NCBI RefSeq assembly: GCF_002994745.2
Contig: NC_037094.1
Location: forward strand, 67,518,319-67,582,318
Source of the DNA: Rosa chinensis
Taxonomy: Eukaryota > Streptophyta > Magnoliopsida > Rosales > Rosaceae
DNA: 64,000 nucleotides
Reading direction: 5' to 3'
The translations under genes and the position numbers were made by a program. This document shows, in pieces, positions 1 to 11,146 of this stretch. The first letter of the stretch is position 1. Each line of letters starts with the position of its first letter. The notes under the pieces were generated by a model, which was given only the letters and a program-made list of their open reading frames with translations, was not told where the DNA came from and made no database searches.

Positions 1-1
1 T

Positions 2-3000
2 GAAAACTATGCATCCTCAAAGTGGTGTTTGGATGAACTTGTTGAGATCCTTCAATGTAAGGAGTTGAAGCAACAACTGGTTTGGCCTGTTTTTTGCAAG
101 GTGGATGTCTCCGATGTACGGTACCAGAAAGGCAAATATGGTGAGGCACTTGCTAAACATGAGTTCAGATTAAAAGACAACATGGACAAGGTGAAAAGAT
201 GGAGGACGGCTCTTAGGGATGCAGCAACTTTATCGGGGTGGACTTTCTCCGACGGGTATATTTCCATATTTGACTATGGTTTTCCTTTCAATTTTTTTTA
301 AATATTTCAGCATGTCTCGATAGTACTTGCTCGTTTGTTTAGTTGATCATAGAGGCTCTAAGACGAGTGAGATTATCCGATTCAAAGTTTAGTTTTTTTT
401 TTTTTTTTTTTCTAACATTCTTTTATAAAATTTTGGATCAAGTTACCATCGCAGAGTTGCTTCTAATAAAAAATTTATTTGCATTTAAATTGGCAGCCAT
501 GAAGCTAAGTTCATTAGAAAGATTGCTGAAGATATTTCAGCACAAGTAGCAAAACGTAGCCATGTAGATGTGACCCAGCATCCCGTTGGAATAGAGTCTC
601 GAGTACAAGATATGCTTGAGCTTTTAGATGTCGGGGGAAGTGATGTTCGCATGGTTGGCATATGGGGTATTGATGGGATAGGCAAAACAACAATTGCTAA
701 AGCTGTTTACAACTTAATTGCTTGTAGGTTCGAAGGTTGTTGTTTCTTGGGAAATGTTAAAGCAGATTCAGTACCCCATCGAGGCCTAGTTCGACTACAA
801 AATAATCTTCTTTATGAGATCTTAGGGGGGCGGAAAATGAAGATGACCGATGCTGATAGAGGAATCCAGGTGATAAAGGAAAGGTTAGGTGGTAAAAAGG
901 TTCTCTTAGTTCTAGATGATGTGAATGAATCGAACCAGTTGGACAAATTAGCTGGAGGATTGGATTGGTTTGGTTATGGCAGCAGAATTATCATAACAAC
1001 AAGAGATAAACGTTTGCTAATTGCTCATCAAGTCTATCCAATATACACAGCCAAGGCATTAGATAATGATGAATCCCGTAACCTCTTGATTTTGAATGCC
1101 TTCAAGGATAACAGAAATCCAGATGAGTGTGTGCAATTTCCAATTGATACTGCTGTACTCTATGCTCATGGCCTTCCATTAGCTGTAAACATTTTAGGTT
1201 CACTTCTCTGTGGTAAGGGTATAGATCAATGGCATGCTGCTTTAGATGCTTACAAAAGATTTCCTAACAGCCATATCCAAAAAGTCCTTGAAACAAGTTA
1301 CAGTGCATTGGAAGATCCGTTGAAAGAAGCATTTCTCGACATTGCATGTTTCTTAAAAGGTAGACATAAGGACTATGTTATGCAAGCACTAGAGGATCCT
1401 TACCTTAACCCTTTACAGGCTATTGAAGTACTTGAAGAAAGGGCCCTTGTGACTATTGATGAACTTGGTATGATTTGGATGCATGACTTGCTGGAGGAAA
1501 TGGGAAAAGAAATTGTTCGTAAAGAGTCACCCCAAGATGCTGGCAGACGTAGCAGACTATGGTTTCATGATGATGTTTATCGTGTGTAAGCCGAAAATAC
1601 AGTAAGTATAGAACATGTATTCTTCTATGTGTTTGTGTGTGTAGAGCTTCTTAATTGTGAAAAATAAAGTCGTATATATATAGTACTTGCTCTGCTAATC
1701 CTATATTTTTGTTCCATATCAGGGCTCAAATAAAGTTGAAGGCATTAGAGTAGAGCTACCAAGAGAAGATGAGATATGCTTGGGTGCTAAATGTTTTTAA
1801 AAGATGATAAATCTTCAACTTTTTATAAACATTAATGCACGCTTCTCTGGAGAGGTTAATTATCTCCCAAATCAATTGAGGTTCCTTGATTGGCCTGGAT
1901 TCCCAGCACAATCTTTGCCATCCGACTTCAATCCGCAAAAACTTATCAAGCTCAATATGCCAAACAGTCGCATCTCACGACTTGGGCAAGGACTCAAGGT
2001 ATTCGAAGCTGTAAACTATCCATTTGCCATTTTGAAAAGCTTCTCTATTTTAAATTGTTATACTTATAGATTTTTTTTTAATTATCTTTCCTTTCTTGTG
2101 TTGCAGAATTTACAAAATTTAAAATCTCTAAGTTTTGAAAGTTGCACATTCCTAACAGAGGTCCCTGACTTGTCCGGAATGTTCCCAAACTTGGAGATGT
2201 TGAATTTAAGTTTCTGTACAAGTTTAGCTGAATTGCATCCTTCTGTTGGATTCCTTGATAAGCTTGTTGAATTGAATCTTTGGGGTTGCTACTTGCTATA
2301 ACCTTGAGATGTTTCCAAGAATAGTGAACGTGAAATCTCTGCAAAGTATTTATTTGAGAGACTGCAGGAGGATCAAGAACTTCCCAGAAATTGTGGGAAG
2401 GATGGAATCCTTAACAATCATGAATGTTTCTGAAACTGCCATCAAAGAATTGCCTTCATCAATTGGGGATGATCTCTTTAATCTTCAAACTTTGTTTTTA
2501 GAAAATTGTGAAAACCTTAGGAATCTGCCGCTCAGCATTTATGGGATGAAAAGGCTTGGGGTTCTTGTATTCACAGGTTGCCGAAAACTGGTGCTAACTC
2601 CATTTCCGAAGAAGGTAGAATACTCTGAAGTGCCAACTCCAACGTCCAGCTTAAAGATTTCCCATTACGGCAAGGCCACTTCATCGGAAAGAGAAAGTGA
2701 TTGTGACGGTGGTGGTGGTGATGATGATCAGGGCAATTTAGCGTTTCCTTCACTGTGTCTCTTGATTGCCGGACAATGCTATACCGCCTATACTTCAGAC
2801 CATGATTTCTTTGTGAGGCTTGGTTGTGCCTCCACCTTAACCGTGCTTGATTTTTCAGAAAGCAATTTTGTTAGTCTTCCCGCGTGCCTTACCAAATTTA
2901 TCAACTTGGAGGTGCTTCTCTTGAGAGGGTGCAATAGGCTTCAAGAAGTTTCGGGGCTTCCACCAAAGTTGATAGTGTAATTGGATGTGAGAAACTGCGT

Positions 3001-3408
3001 ATCATTGGAAAGAATTTCAAAGTTATCAAACATTTTGGAATATCAAGAATCGCAAATGTTTGAGTGGTTGGACTTGACTGGTTGCTGGAGACTGTTTGAC
3101 AATCTGATTCAGCAGGTGGCAGAGAAGAAAGCTTTGTTGGTAAATGATGATGGTCATCAGGTGGAGGTTGATCTATTCTCTCTTTTTCTCTCTTCTCAAA
3201 AGTCTGAGTTCGGGGTTGGACTTCCAGGTTATGAAATTCCAAGTGGTTCAGCTGTCAAATGGATTTCAAAGGGAATGGACTGTTTGAATTTTATATTCAA
3301 GTCCTTCCTAATTTCAAATGGGAGAACACAGGATTGGCTTTATGTATTACTGTCGAACGGATGCGTTATGTGGATAGCCTCTATTTGTCGCATACTGATT
3401 GGGGATTC
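2..3408 (+). pseudogene. TIR-NBS-LRR (TNL) disease-resistance gene, broken; 5' end outside the window
   Basis: This encodes an intracellular immune receptor of the TNL class. The window opens inside the TIR domain (ENYASSKWCLDEL, frame of base 2). Proposed exons are 2-255, 497-1601, 1723-1998 and 2107 onward, all with GT-AG borders that keep the frame. The NB-ARC shows a P-loop (GIDGIGKTT), kinase-2 (KKVLLVLDDVNE), RNBS-B (GSRIIITTRDKRLL), GLPLAV and MHDL motifs. LRRs run from about 1850 to 3060, followed by a post-LRR C-JID start (LPGYEIP; NFKWENTGLALC in the next frame). Lesions are TAA stops at 1587-1589, 1798-1800 and 2978-2980, a 7-bp tandem duplication at 2286-2299 that causes a frameshift and stop, and a frame change near 3250. 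A Copia element then interrupts it at 3409. The family is clear, and the number of lesions makes a functional protein very unlikely. Confidence 0.93.
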
Positions 3409-3615
3409 TGTTTAAGGAAAAATATTCGAGAGAGAATGCAGAGAGAATTGTGTGTTATATTATTGAGAATAGGAGCGCGATATATAGGGATTACAAAGTA
3501 CTAGTTCTAATGTTACAAGGAATACCAATCCATGTAGGATTGGGAAATCTAAAACCTTCTCTCCTATTGCTACTCCTAGTTTGATGAGGCACACTAAATT
3601 AATATTCCTTCAACA
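3409..3615 (-). repeat. 3' LTR of the Copia element
   Basis: It starts TGTTTAAGGAAAA and ends CCTTCAACA on the plus strand. It matches 8728-8934 over its full 207 bp with scattered substitutions. The target duplication GATTC lies just to its left. Confidence 0.95.
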
Positions 3616-3814
3616 CTACCCCTTGTGCCGTTCAAACTTGGTAGTGATGCTTCATCCGTTGCCTCGTTAAAAACCTTGCCAGGTAACAAAAAATCCTGTG
3701 GGACAAAAATAATCATGGTCGAAGGACAAAAAGAGCACAACACGTCCTTCACTCTTCGAGATCAAACATGTAGACATCATAACTCCCCCTGATGTCGATA
3801 TCTCCCCCTGATTG

Positions 3815-6800
3815 CTACAATCGTGGGAGTTCGGATAACTTTCTTAATCCGATGCTCTTCACATGTTTCTCGAAAGTGGATTTAGGTAACGACTTAGTGA
3901 ATAAGTTCGCTACATTATCCTCTGATCGGATTTGATTCACTTCAATCTTTAGAAGTGATTGTTGTTGCTGATTATAAAAGAACTTAGGCGATATATGCTT
4001 GGTGTTGTCGCCCCTGATGAAACATAACTTCATTTGTTCAATACAAGCTGCATTATCCTCATAAATGCATATAGGTTCATCCGTGGTAGACTTCAAACCA
4101 CAACTTCCTTGAATATGTCTAATTACAGACCTTAGCCATATGCATTCACGCACAGCTTCATGTAGAGCAATAATCTCTGTATGATTTGAGGAAGTAGCAA
4201 CAAGGATTTGTTTTGTAGACCTCCAAGATATCGCAGTGCTTCCCATGATAAAAACATAACCCGTTTGGGAGCGACCTTTATGAGGGTCAGAGAGATACCC
4301 TGCATCAGCAAAACCCATCAAAACATCATTGTCGTTTTGATGGAGGGGGATAGGGTGGTGGTGGCGGCGTTGGCGGCAATATGGCCGGCCAAATTGTCAT
4401 GGTGGACGGTGGCTCCATGCCTAATGGGGTCCGATCCCATCCTTCCGTCATTCCTCTTCTCTCTGTAGAGATAAAATAGGCCCATATCAATCGTACCTCT
4501 TAGGTATTGAAAGATTATCTTTACACCAATCCAATGGCCGCGTGTTGGCGCAGAGCTATGTCTAGCTAACAAGTTCACTGCGAATGAGATATCAGGTCTT
4601 GTGCATTGAGCTAAGTACAATAATGCGTCTATTGCACTTAAATAGGGCACTTCGGCCTCTAATGGTTCTTCGTCCTCATCCTTTGGACGAAACGGATCTT
4701 TTCCGAGCTCAAGACTACGACCAATCATGGGAGTACTCACAGGCTTTGCTTTGTCTTCATTAAAGTGCCTTAGGATTTTCTGAGTGTATGCAGACTGATG
4801 GATCAAAATTCCATCACTACGGTGCTCGAGTTCTAAACCGAGACAAAACCGTGTCTTCCCAAGATCTTTCATCTCAAATTCGGATTTCAAATATTTAGCA
4901 GTTTTCTTTAACTCATCTAGAGTTCCAATTAGGTTCATGTCATCGACATAAACTGCTACGATTGCAAATCCGGAACTTGTTCTTTTAATGAACACGTATG
5001 GGCATATTTCATTATTAATATATCCCTTCCCAATCAAGTAGTCACTTAGACGGTTATACCACATCCGTCCGGATTGTTTTAATCCATATAGTGAGCGTTT
5101 TAATCTTATTGAAAACGCATTCCGTGGTTTAGAGTCACTTGATTTAGGTAATTGAAGTCCATCTGGAACCTTCATATATATCTCTGAATCTAGATCCCCA
5201 TAGAGATATGCTGTAACCACATCCATAAGCTGCATGTCAAGTTTTTCGGAAACTACCAAACTGACAAGGTAGCGGAACGTTATAACGTCCAGGACGAGAG
5301 AATATGTCTCCTCGTAGTCGATTCCAGGGCGTTGTGAGAAACCTTGCGCCACGAGGCGGGCTTTATATCGTACCACCTCATTTTTCTCATTACCCTTTCT
5401 AACAAAGACTCATTTATGGCCAACAGGTTTTACATCTAGGGGTGTCTGCGTTATAGGCCCAAATACCTGTCTCTTTGATAGTGAATCCAATTCAGCCTGG
5501 ATCGCATCTTTCCATTTAGGCCAATCCGCTCTTCGTTGACATTCTTCGACAGAGCGAGGTTCGATATCATCATATTCTATGATTCCTTTTTCAACATGAT
5601 ATGCAAATGCATCATCAATTGCCATAGAGTTTCTATCCATCATCTCATGTACACTAGTGTAATTTATGGAGATCTCTCTATTCTCTGAATTGGTTCTGAC
5701 ATTGGAGCGTCCCCCAATGATGTCTCTTGGACATAACCATAATCCGGAATATTCTCATGAGATGGATTATTTACATCGATGATTAATGGATTATTTTGTG
5801 CCAAACTCGCTTTCTTTCTTGGGCGAGAATCCATCGAACCTATGGGCCTCCCGAGCTTCCTGGCAGGAGCCGTAGGCCTAGCCACAACGTCACCAAGGGT
5901 GGGGACGTTGGCGCCATACTCATGTATGCTTGAGGTAGCGTCATGTCCTCTAATTTTAGGGACATCAATCCTTGCAGGCACGTTTGCAGCAGGTATGTGT
6001 GATCTCGTCACTTTAGCGATATCAGAAAACTCATCAGGCATCGATTCTGCTACGTTCTGAAGATCGAGAATTCTCCGCACTTCAATTTCAGACTGTGCGG
6101 TTCGGGGATCAAGATGAGACAGAGTGGGGACAGACCACGACAATTCCTGTCGTTCCTGCTGAACATTGATGTTCTTATCTCTCCCTAACGACGGGAATAC
6201 TATCTCATCGAAGTGACAATCTGCAAATCTAGCTGTAAAGAGATCGCCTGTCAAGGGTTCTAAGTAGCAGACAATCGTTGGAGAATCATATCCAACATAA
6301 ACGCCTAATCGTCGTTGAGGACCCATTTTGGTGCGCTGTGGCGGCACAATAGGCACATAAACTGCACACCCAAATATGCGTAAGTGTGAGACATTAGGCT
6401 CATACCCAGTCACCATCTGGGACGCAAAAAAGTGTTGAGTGGCAATGGGCCTCAGACGAATAAGCATAGCTGCATGCAATATTGCATAGCCCCAAGCAGA
6501 AATAGGGAGATTGGTGTGCATTACCAATGCGGCTTCTGCGAGACCATTTTGGGTGTGAACATGAGGAACTGGATGTTCAACGTCAATCCCAATGGACATG
6601 CAATAATCATCAAAAGTTTTTGATGTAAACTCCCAAGCATTGTCTAACCGTATAGACTTAATAGGATGATCAGAGTGGTGAGCCCTTAACTTAATAATCT
6701 GGGCTAGGAGTTTAGCAAATGCAGCGTTCCTTGTGGACAATAACATGACATGTGACCAGCGTGTCGATGCATCAACCAACACCATAAAATATCTAAATGA

Positions 6801-7687
6801 TCCGCATGATGATTGAATAGGCCCACAAATATCACCTTGGATTCGTTGCAAGAATGGTATATTTTCTTTAGTGTCCTTTGCATAGGATGGTCTCGATCCT
6901 AATTTTGCTAAAGAGCAGGCTTTGCAAAACGAATGATGGGCTTTAGAAACAACCAATGAGGATTTTGGTTAAGCCACGAAGTCACAATTGACTTTAGAAG
7001 CAAAATTTGGAGTAGAAAGAGCATTGGTGGCATCAATGCCACCCTGAGGCCGCAAGGGGACGGCGGCCTCGGCCAAGGATGGCCGGTTTTGGGGGTGAAC
7101 GGCGCCGTGAGGCGCAGGGGCTCTTCAGTGTCCAAAAACCGATTTTTACTTATTTTCGTTCTGAAAAATGGATGTCCGTGTGAAGTCTTTAATATACGGA
7201 TCATCATATCACGACCTGGGTGTCCCAAACGGTCATGCCAAAGCCTATATGTGTCAGAATCCCATAAATCATCTCTCATGACATGGTTGGATTCAATGAC
7301 TCAAATAGTGGTTGCATACAACCCACTAGATCAACACATAAGTTTCTCTAATACTCGTTTATGTCCGTAGTCATTAGAGGTGATGCAAAGGAACTCTTGT
7401 CCATTCTCACAATGTGTTTCCACATGAAAACCATTGGCTCTTATATCTTTGAAGCTCAAAAGGGTTCTTTCAGCCCTAGGAGCGTAGAGAGCTTCAGTGA
7501 CATTAATGATGGTGCCATGTGGCAACAAAAATTGAGCTGGTCCTTGACCATGAATCAATTTAGATAACCCTGCCGTCGTAGTCACTGAAGATTGAGTAGG
7601 CGTCATCTCAAGAAATAACTGCCTATTTCGAAGTATGGTGTGCGTAGTAGCACTATCCACGAGGCATTCTAGCTCTCCGGGAAACAT
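3815..7687 (-). pseudogene. Copia pol polyprotein, degraded (protease, GAG-pre-integrase, integrase, RT, RNase H)
   Basis: The pieces, in reading order, are protease around 7687-7331 (CLVDSATTHTIL), GAG-pre-integrase 7279-6908 (RLWHDRLGHPG), integrase 6956-5664 (GDICGP, LDNAWEF and QNGLAEA give the D, D and E sites), an RT leader 5643-5410, RT 5376-4318 (VAVYVDDMNLIG) and RNase H 4321-3815 (YEDNAACIEQMK, LFTKSLPKSTFE). Breaks include a frame change near 5660, a TGG-to-TGA type stop at 5407-5409, and frame changes in GC-rich extra sequence near 4320-4460 and 7000-7140. No gag (zinc knuckle) reading frame is visible between the protease and the 5' LTR. The element cannot move by itself. Confidence 0.92.
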
Positions 7688-8034
7688 ACTTGAATGAATA
7701 AAGTTCGAATCAAAATCGACACTTTATTTCAATGAAAGCCAATGACTACGTCAAAGTTTCTAAATTTAATCCAAAAAGGATAATCAAGCATAGACAAGTA
7801 GTAGTGACTCAATCTGTTTGGTAATTCCAATTTGGTTGTGACCAGGTAAGGTAAGGCGAGATTTTGGTGGAGCGTTGCTCACTTTTAAACCGTTCTCTCA
7901 GTTCAAACCTTTCATAGACATCACAATTACTCTTGAGTACGCCTAGTGAGAAAGAGTTATAACCACTGTCTTTGTTGATAGTTTCCAAATTTTTGGATTT
8001 AGATTGAAACCAATGACGTTTATATGGTCAAATT

Positions 8035-8152
8035 TTTATGCTTACGAACGCTCTTAGTCCGTAGCCTACGAACGCTCGTAGTTCGTAAAAATCGACGCTC
8101 ACGGATGCTCTTAGTCCAAAGATCACGAACTCTCTTAGTTCGTATATAGCGT
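8035..8152. repeat. Array of short stem-loop repeats in the Copia leader
   Basis: About four imperfect units of roughly 30 bp carry the theme ACGAAC-gctcttag-GTTCGT. At least two form perfect short hairpins: TACGAAC...GTTCGTA around 8071-8091, and ACGAACT CTCTT AGTTCGT around 8127-8146. They lie between the 5' LTR and the protease on the element's sense (minus) strand. Confidence 0.75.
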
Positions 8153-8727
8153 GAATCCCCACGATTCCGCTTTTAGCAAATCGAACCCAAGTTACAGAAA
8201 GGTGGGATGTAGAAGAAGGGAGGTTGCAAGTCCCCGAAGAAAAAGAAGGAGTAATTTAAATATGGAAAGCAGGAACTTTAATTATAAAACTTACTTGGTT
8301 GTTTTGGAGCTTGAAACTTTGAAATCTTGATCTTGAAAAAGATGGCAGAAACTCGGGCCGAGATGGATGGGAGGTGCAGCCGAGAGGTTGCAGTGGGCTT
8401 AGGCCGAGATGTGGCAGGTCGGTTGGCTCGGTGTTGATGGCAGCAGTGGGTTTTGTTTGCTGCCGAAGGTTGCAGGAGGTTGGGTTGAAAATAACTGCTG
8501 CAGATCCGGTTTTGAAGGCCGGTTTAGGTGGCTGTTGGGTGACCGGAAAAACTGCAGGGGCAGCGGTGGTGTGCGGTGGTCCGAGTAGGCTGCAGGGGCA
8601 GCAGAGATGCAGGAGGATAGGAGGCAGACTTGGCTAGCAAGGGCTAGGTGCTGCGGCAGATTTTTGGTGAAAAAGGTTTTTCGGGTTTTTGGTTTTTGCT
8701 TTGTGGTTAGAACTCGTGCTGATAACG

Positions 8728-8934
8728 TGTTTAAGGAAAAATATTCGAGAGAGAATGCAAAGAGAATTGTGTGTTATATTATTGAGAATAGGAGCCCTAT
8801 ATATAGAGATTACAAAGTACTAGTTCTAATATTACAACGAATACCAATCCGTGTAGGATTGGGAAATCTAAAACCGTCTCTCCTATTGCTACTCTTAGTT
8901 TGATAAGGCATACTAAATTAATATTCCTTCAACA
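8728..8934 (-). repeat. 5' LTR of the Copia element
   Basis: This is the second 207-bp LTR copy. On the minus strand the sequence just after it reads CGTTATCAGCACGAG, which resembles a tRNA primer-binding site of plant Copia elements, but I cannot assign the tRNA with certainty. GATTC follows at 8935-8939. Confidence 0.93.
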
Positions 8935-9371
8935 GATTCGAAATTTTTATCAACGATGTAATAGTGCCGATTAAAATTTTAACTGATCAGATGCATTATC
9001 TGGATAGCGAGGGGCTAATATCGCCTAATCCTCTATTTTTTTATTTTTTTATTTTTATTTATTTTTTTTTTTTAATCTGGATAGCCTCTATTTGTCGCAC
9101 ACTGATTGGGAGCTGAGTCGCTTGCTAGTGCATCCGAGAGCTGATTCGGCTAGTGTGTGGCTGTTTTATATTCCGTTCGATAGAATTGAAATGGGTCCGT
9201 TTGGTGATGAGCGTCCGCTACCACCTTTTCAATGTCGAGTTAGTATTTTTCAAATACTCTCTTCTAACAAGGTTCCCTGGAAAAGCTGCGGAGTGCACCT
9301 GGTAATGCCACCAAATGAAGAGTGTATGAAACTATCCCACGCACAGAACATCAGGAATAGACTCAAAGCAG
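8935..9371 (+). pseudogene. 3' part of the same TNL gene (C-JID/post-LRR domain), beyond the Copia insertion
   Basis: After the retroelement the reading resumes as GFEIFIND..., then LYLSHTDWELSRLLV and VWLFYIPFDRIEMG, which is typical of the C-terminal post-LRR domain of TNLs. A short block (3372-3404, GGATAGCCTCTATTTGTCGC) is repeated almost exactly at 9080-9112. The DNA next to the insertion site was therefore partly duplicated or rearranged. A possible donor (GCAG|GTCTCT) follows base 9371. Downstream exons, if any, were not recognised. Confidence 0.75.
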
Positions 9372-9448
9372 GTCTCTTTTTGTTCGTTGTGGAGACTATT
9401 TTTAGTTTTATTTTTATCGAATATGGTGTTTTCTCGGTTAGGACTTGA

Positions 9449-11146
9449 GTTGACTGCTGGATATTGTAGAATTGATTATGCAGTTTTTCTTTGCTATTGC
9501 TGCTTGTTGATAACTTTCCCCTGTCTTCAAAACAGACGACGACTATCCTTATAAAATCAAATCAAGGGACTATAACCGCAAATGGGGGGCGAATAGCTCA
9601 AGAGAAGAAGATACATCAGGCCTCAAGTATCTTTAATTGGGTTAGTCCTTCAAATTCTTCACCATTCCGAACTGTATGCCGGTTAAGAACTTCCTTTTTT
9701 TTCTTTTCTTTTTTCTGTTATTGGTGGTAACGGTTAGGAACTTAAGACAACACCTACCACCCTCTACAGCTGCTATGTGTACGTTTGTGTTTTTGCGCAA
9801 GTAGAACGCATGAGTTTGTATCATTGTATGTATAACCTATGCTTTGCCTTCACACCAAAAAAAAAAAAAAAAAACCCATGCTTTGTCATGTATGAATGCT
9901 CTTTTATAGTCACTGACATGAGCCATCTTCAATATTTCGGCGACAGATCCAAAGCAGCTATCGTCCTTGCAAAGGAAAAGGAGCTGATTCTTATCACCTT
10001 GTTTCAATATTCCATGAGACTGTGTGCGTTATGTTTGGATTTAATGGATAGGCCAGATACTTGTTTCTTATCAGTTATTATTTAATTAATGAAACTTTTT
10101 CCAATTGCAGGATTAAGTGAAATGGCTGGTCACAAGATTACTGATGCTGAAGGACCGAGTGTTGCCAATGAGATCTGTGGCATAACTGCCCTTGCTTTAA
10201 TACATCACTGGCGGGAATGACCACAGGAATTTGTGCCTTCACTTTCTATGACTTGTTAATCAGGTGAGATACTAAACTGCTATATTAAGCCATCATGAAT
10301 TCATGGACACTTCCAAGTTTCAACAGTGTTGTTTTGAACAGAAATTGTTGTTGTTTGCTTCATTGTGATTTTAATCAGGCTTCTGTACGATTTTTATTTT
10401 GACAAATAAATGGTTCACAATATGTAAAATCGGAGTTGACCATCCACTGCTCATCGTCATACCACTTATGTGCAACAGATGTATAACACCCACGAAAATT
10501 CATCGAATCACATGCCTTTATTTTTGTCCGAATACTATTGCATAAGGCTGAACAAATCTCTTTCCATTGTGGCCAAAATAATACACAAATATTTTACTCC
10601 AACAGATAGAATGTCTTGGTCCTAATCCCCCCTCAACCCAACTTCCTCCCCCAAGCTGATTGACCATTCACCAATTTGAATATTATGGTGCGGAAAGCAT
10701 ATTGGAGGGAAATAAATTTGGGTTACAATTTTGAATAGTTCACCACTAGTACAAATATGAATTGCACCTGAGGAAGCATATTGCTATCGCGCTTTCACAG
10801 GGGCGAGCATCATGCTTTTCTGACATAGTTTGTACACCACAATGATGTGTGAACTTACATACCTCAGCAGCCAAGATCAGCAATGTATTCTGTAGTATAT
10901 GTAACAAAAATGCATCTATAATTTTTGACGGGAAGAAAAAAAAAGCATGCATCTATAATTATAGATATTTAACCCAACAATTAATTGTTGATGTTTCAAG
11001 ACAAATTGCTGAGGTCTGAGGTTTGATATGTTCAAAACGAAGTGACAAGCATGAAGAGACTGTGAACATATTCAAGTGAGTTACTTATTTTGACCATTGC
11101 TTGAGTTAATATTGCTATATAACTTCATTTTCTGTAAGAGAAGAAA
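9449..11146. other. Intergenic stretch, no gene recognised
   Basis: AT-rich DNA between the TNL tail and the endopeptidase stop codon. It has a poly(A) run near 9858-9875. A short splice-like block begins after TTGCAG near 10110 (reading SEMAGHKITDAEGPSVANEICG, then a stop) and could be an exon remnant. I do not recognise the family. The part next to 11146 should contain the 3' UTR of the minus-strand endopeptidase gene. Confidence 0.5.

Larger units (their letters stand above)
3409..8934 (-). mobile_element. Ty1/Copia LTR retrotransposon, complete ends, inserted in the TNL gene
   Basis: Two direct LTRs of equal length (207 bp, TG...CA) flank 5.1 kb of internal DNA. The insertion is bordered by a perfect 5-bp target duplication, GATTC (3404-3408 and 8935-8939). 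Its protein parts read on the minus strand in Copia order: protease, integrase, reverse transcriptase, RNase H. Purine-rich tracts (minus strand AAGGGGTAG next to the 3' LTR, and CAGGGGGAG copies near 3780-3812) fit the polypurine primer site. The LTRs differ at roughly a dozen positions by eye, so this is not a recent insertion. Confidence 0.95.

Noticed and set aside
10110..10210. Possible exon reading SEMAGHKITDAEGPSVANEICG
   Set aside because: One short block only, stop soon after, and no family recognised; not enough for a gene call.
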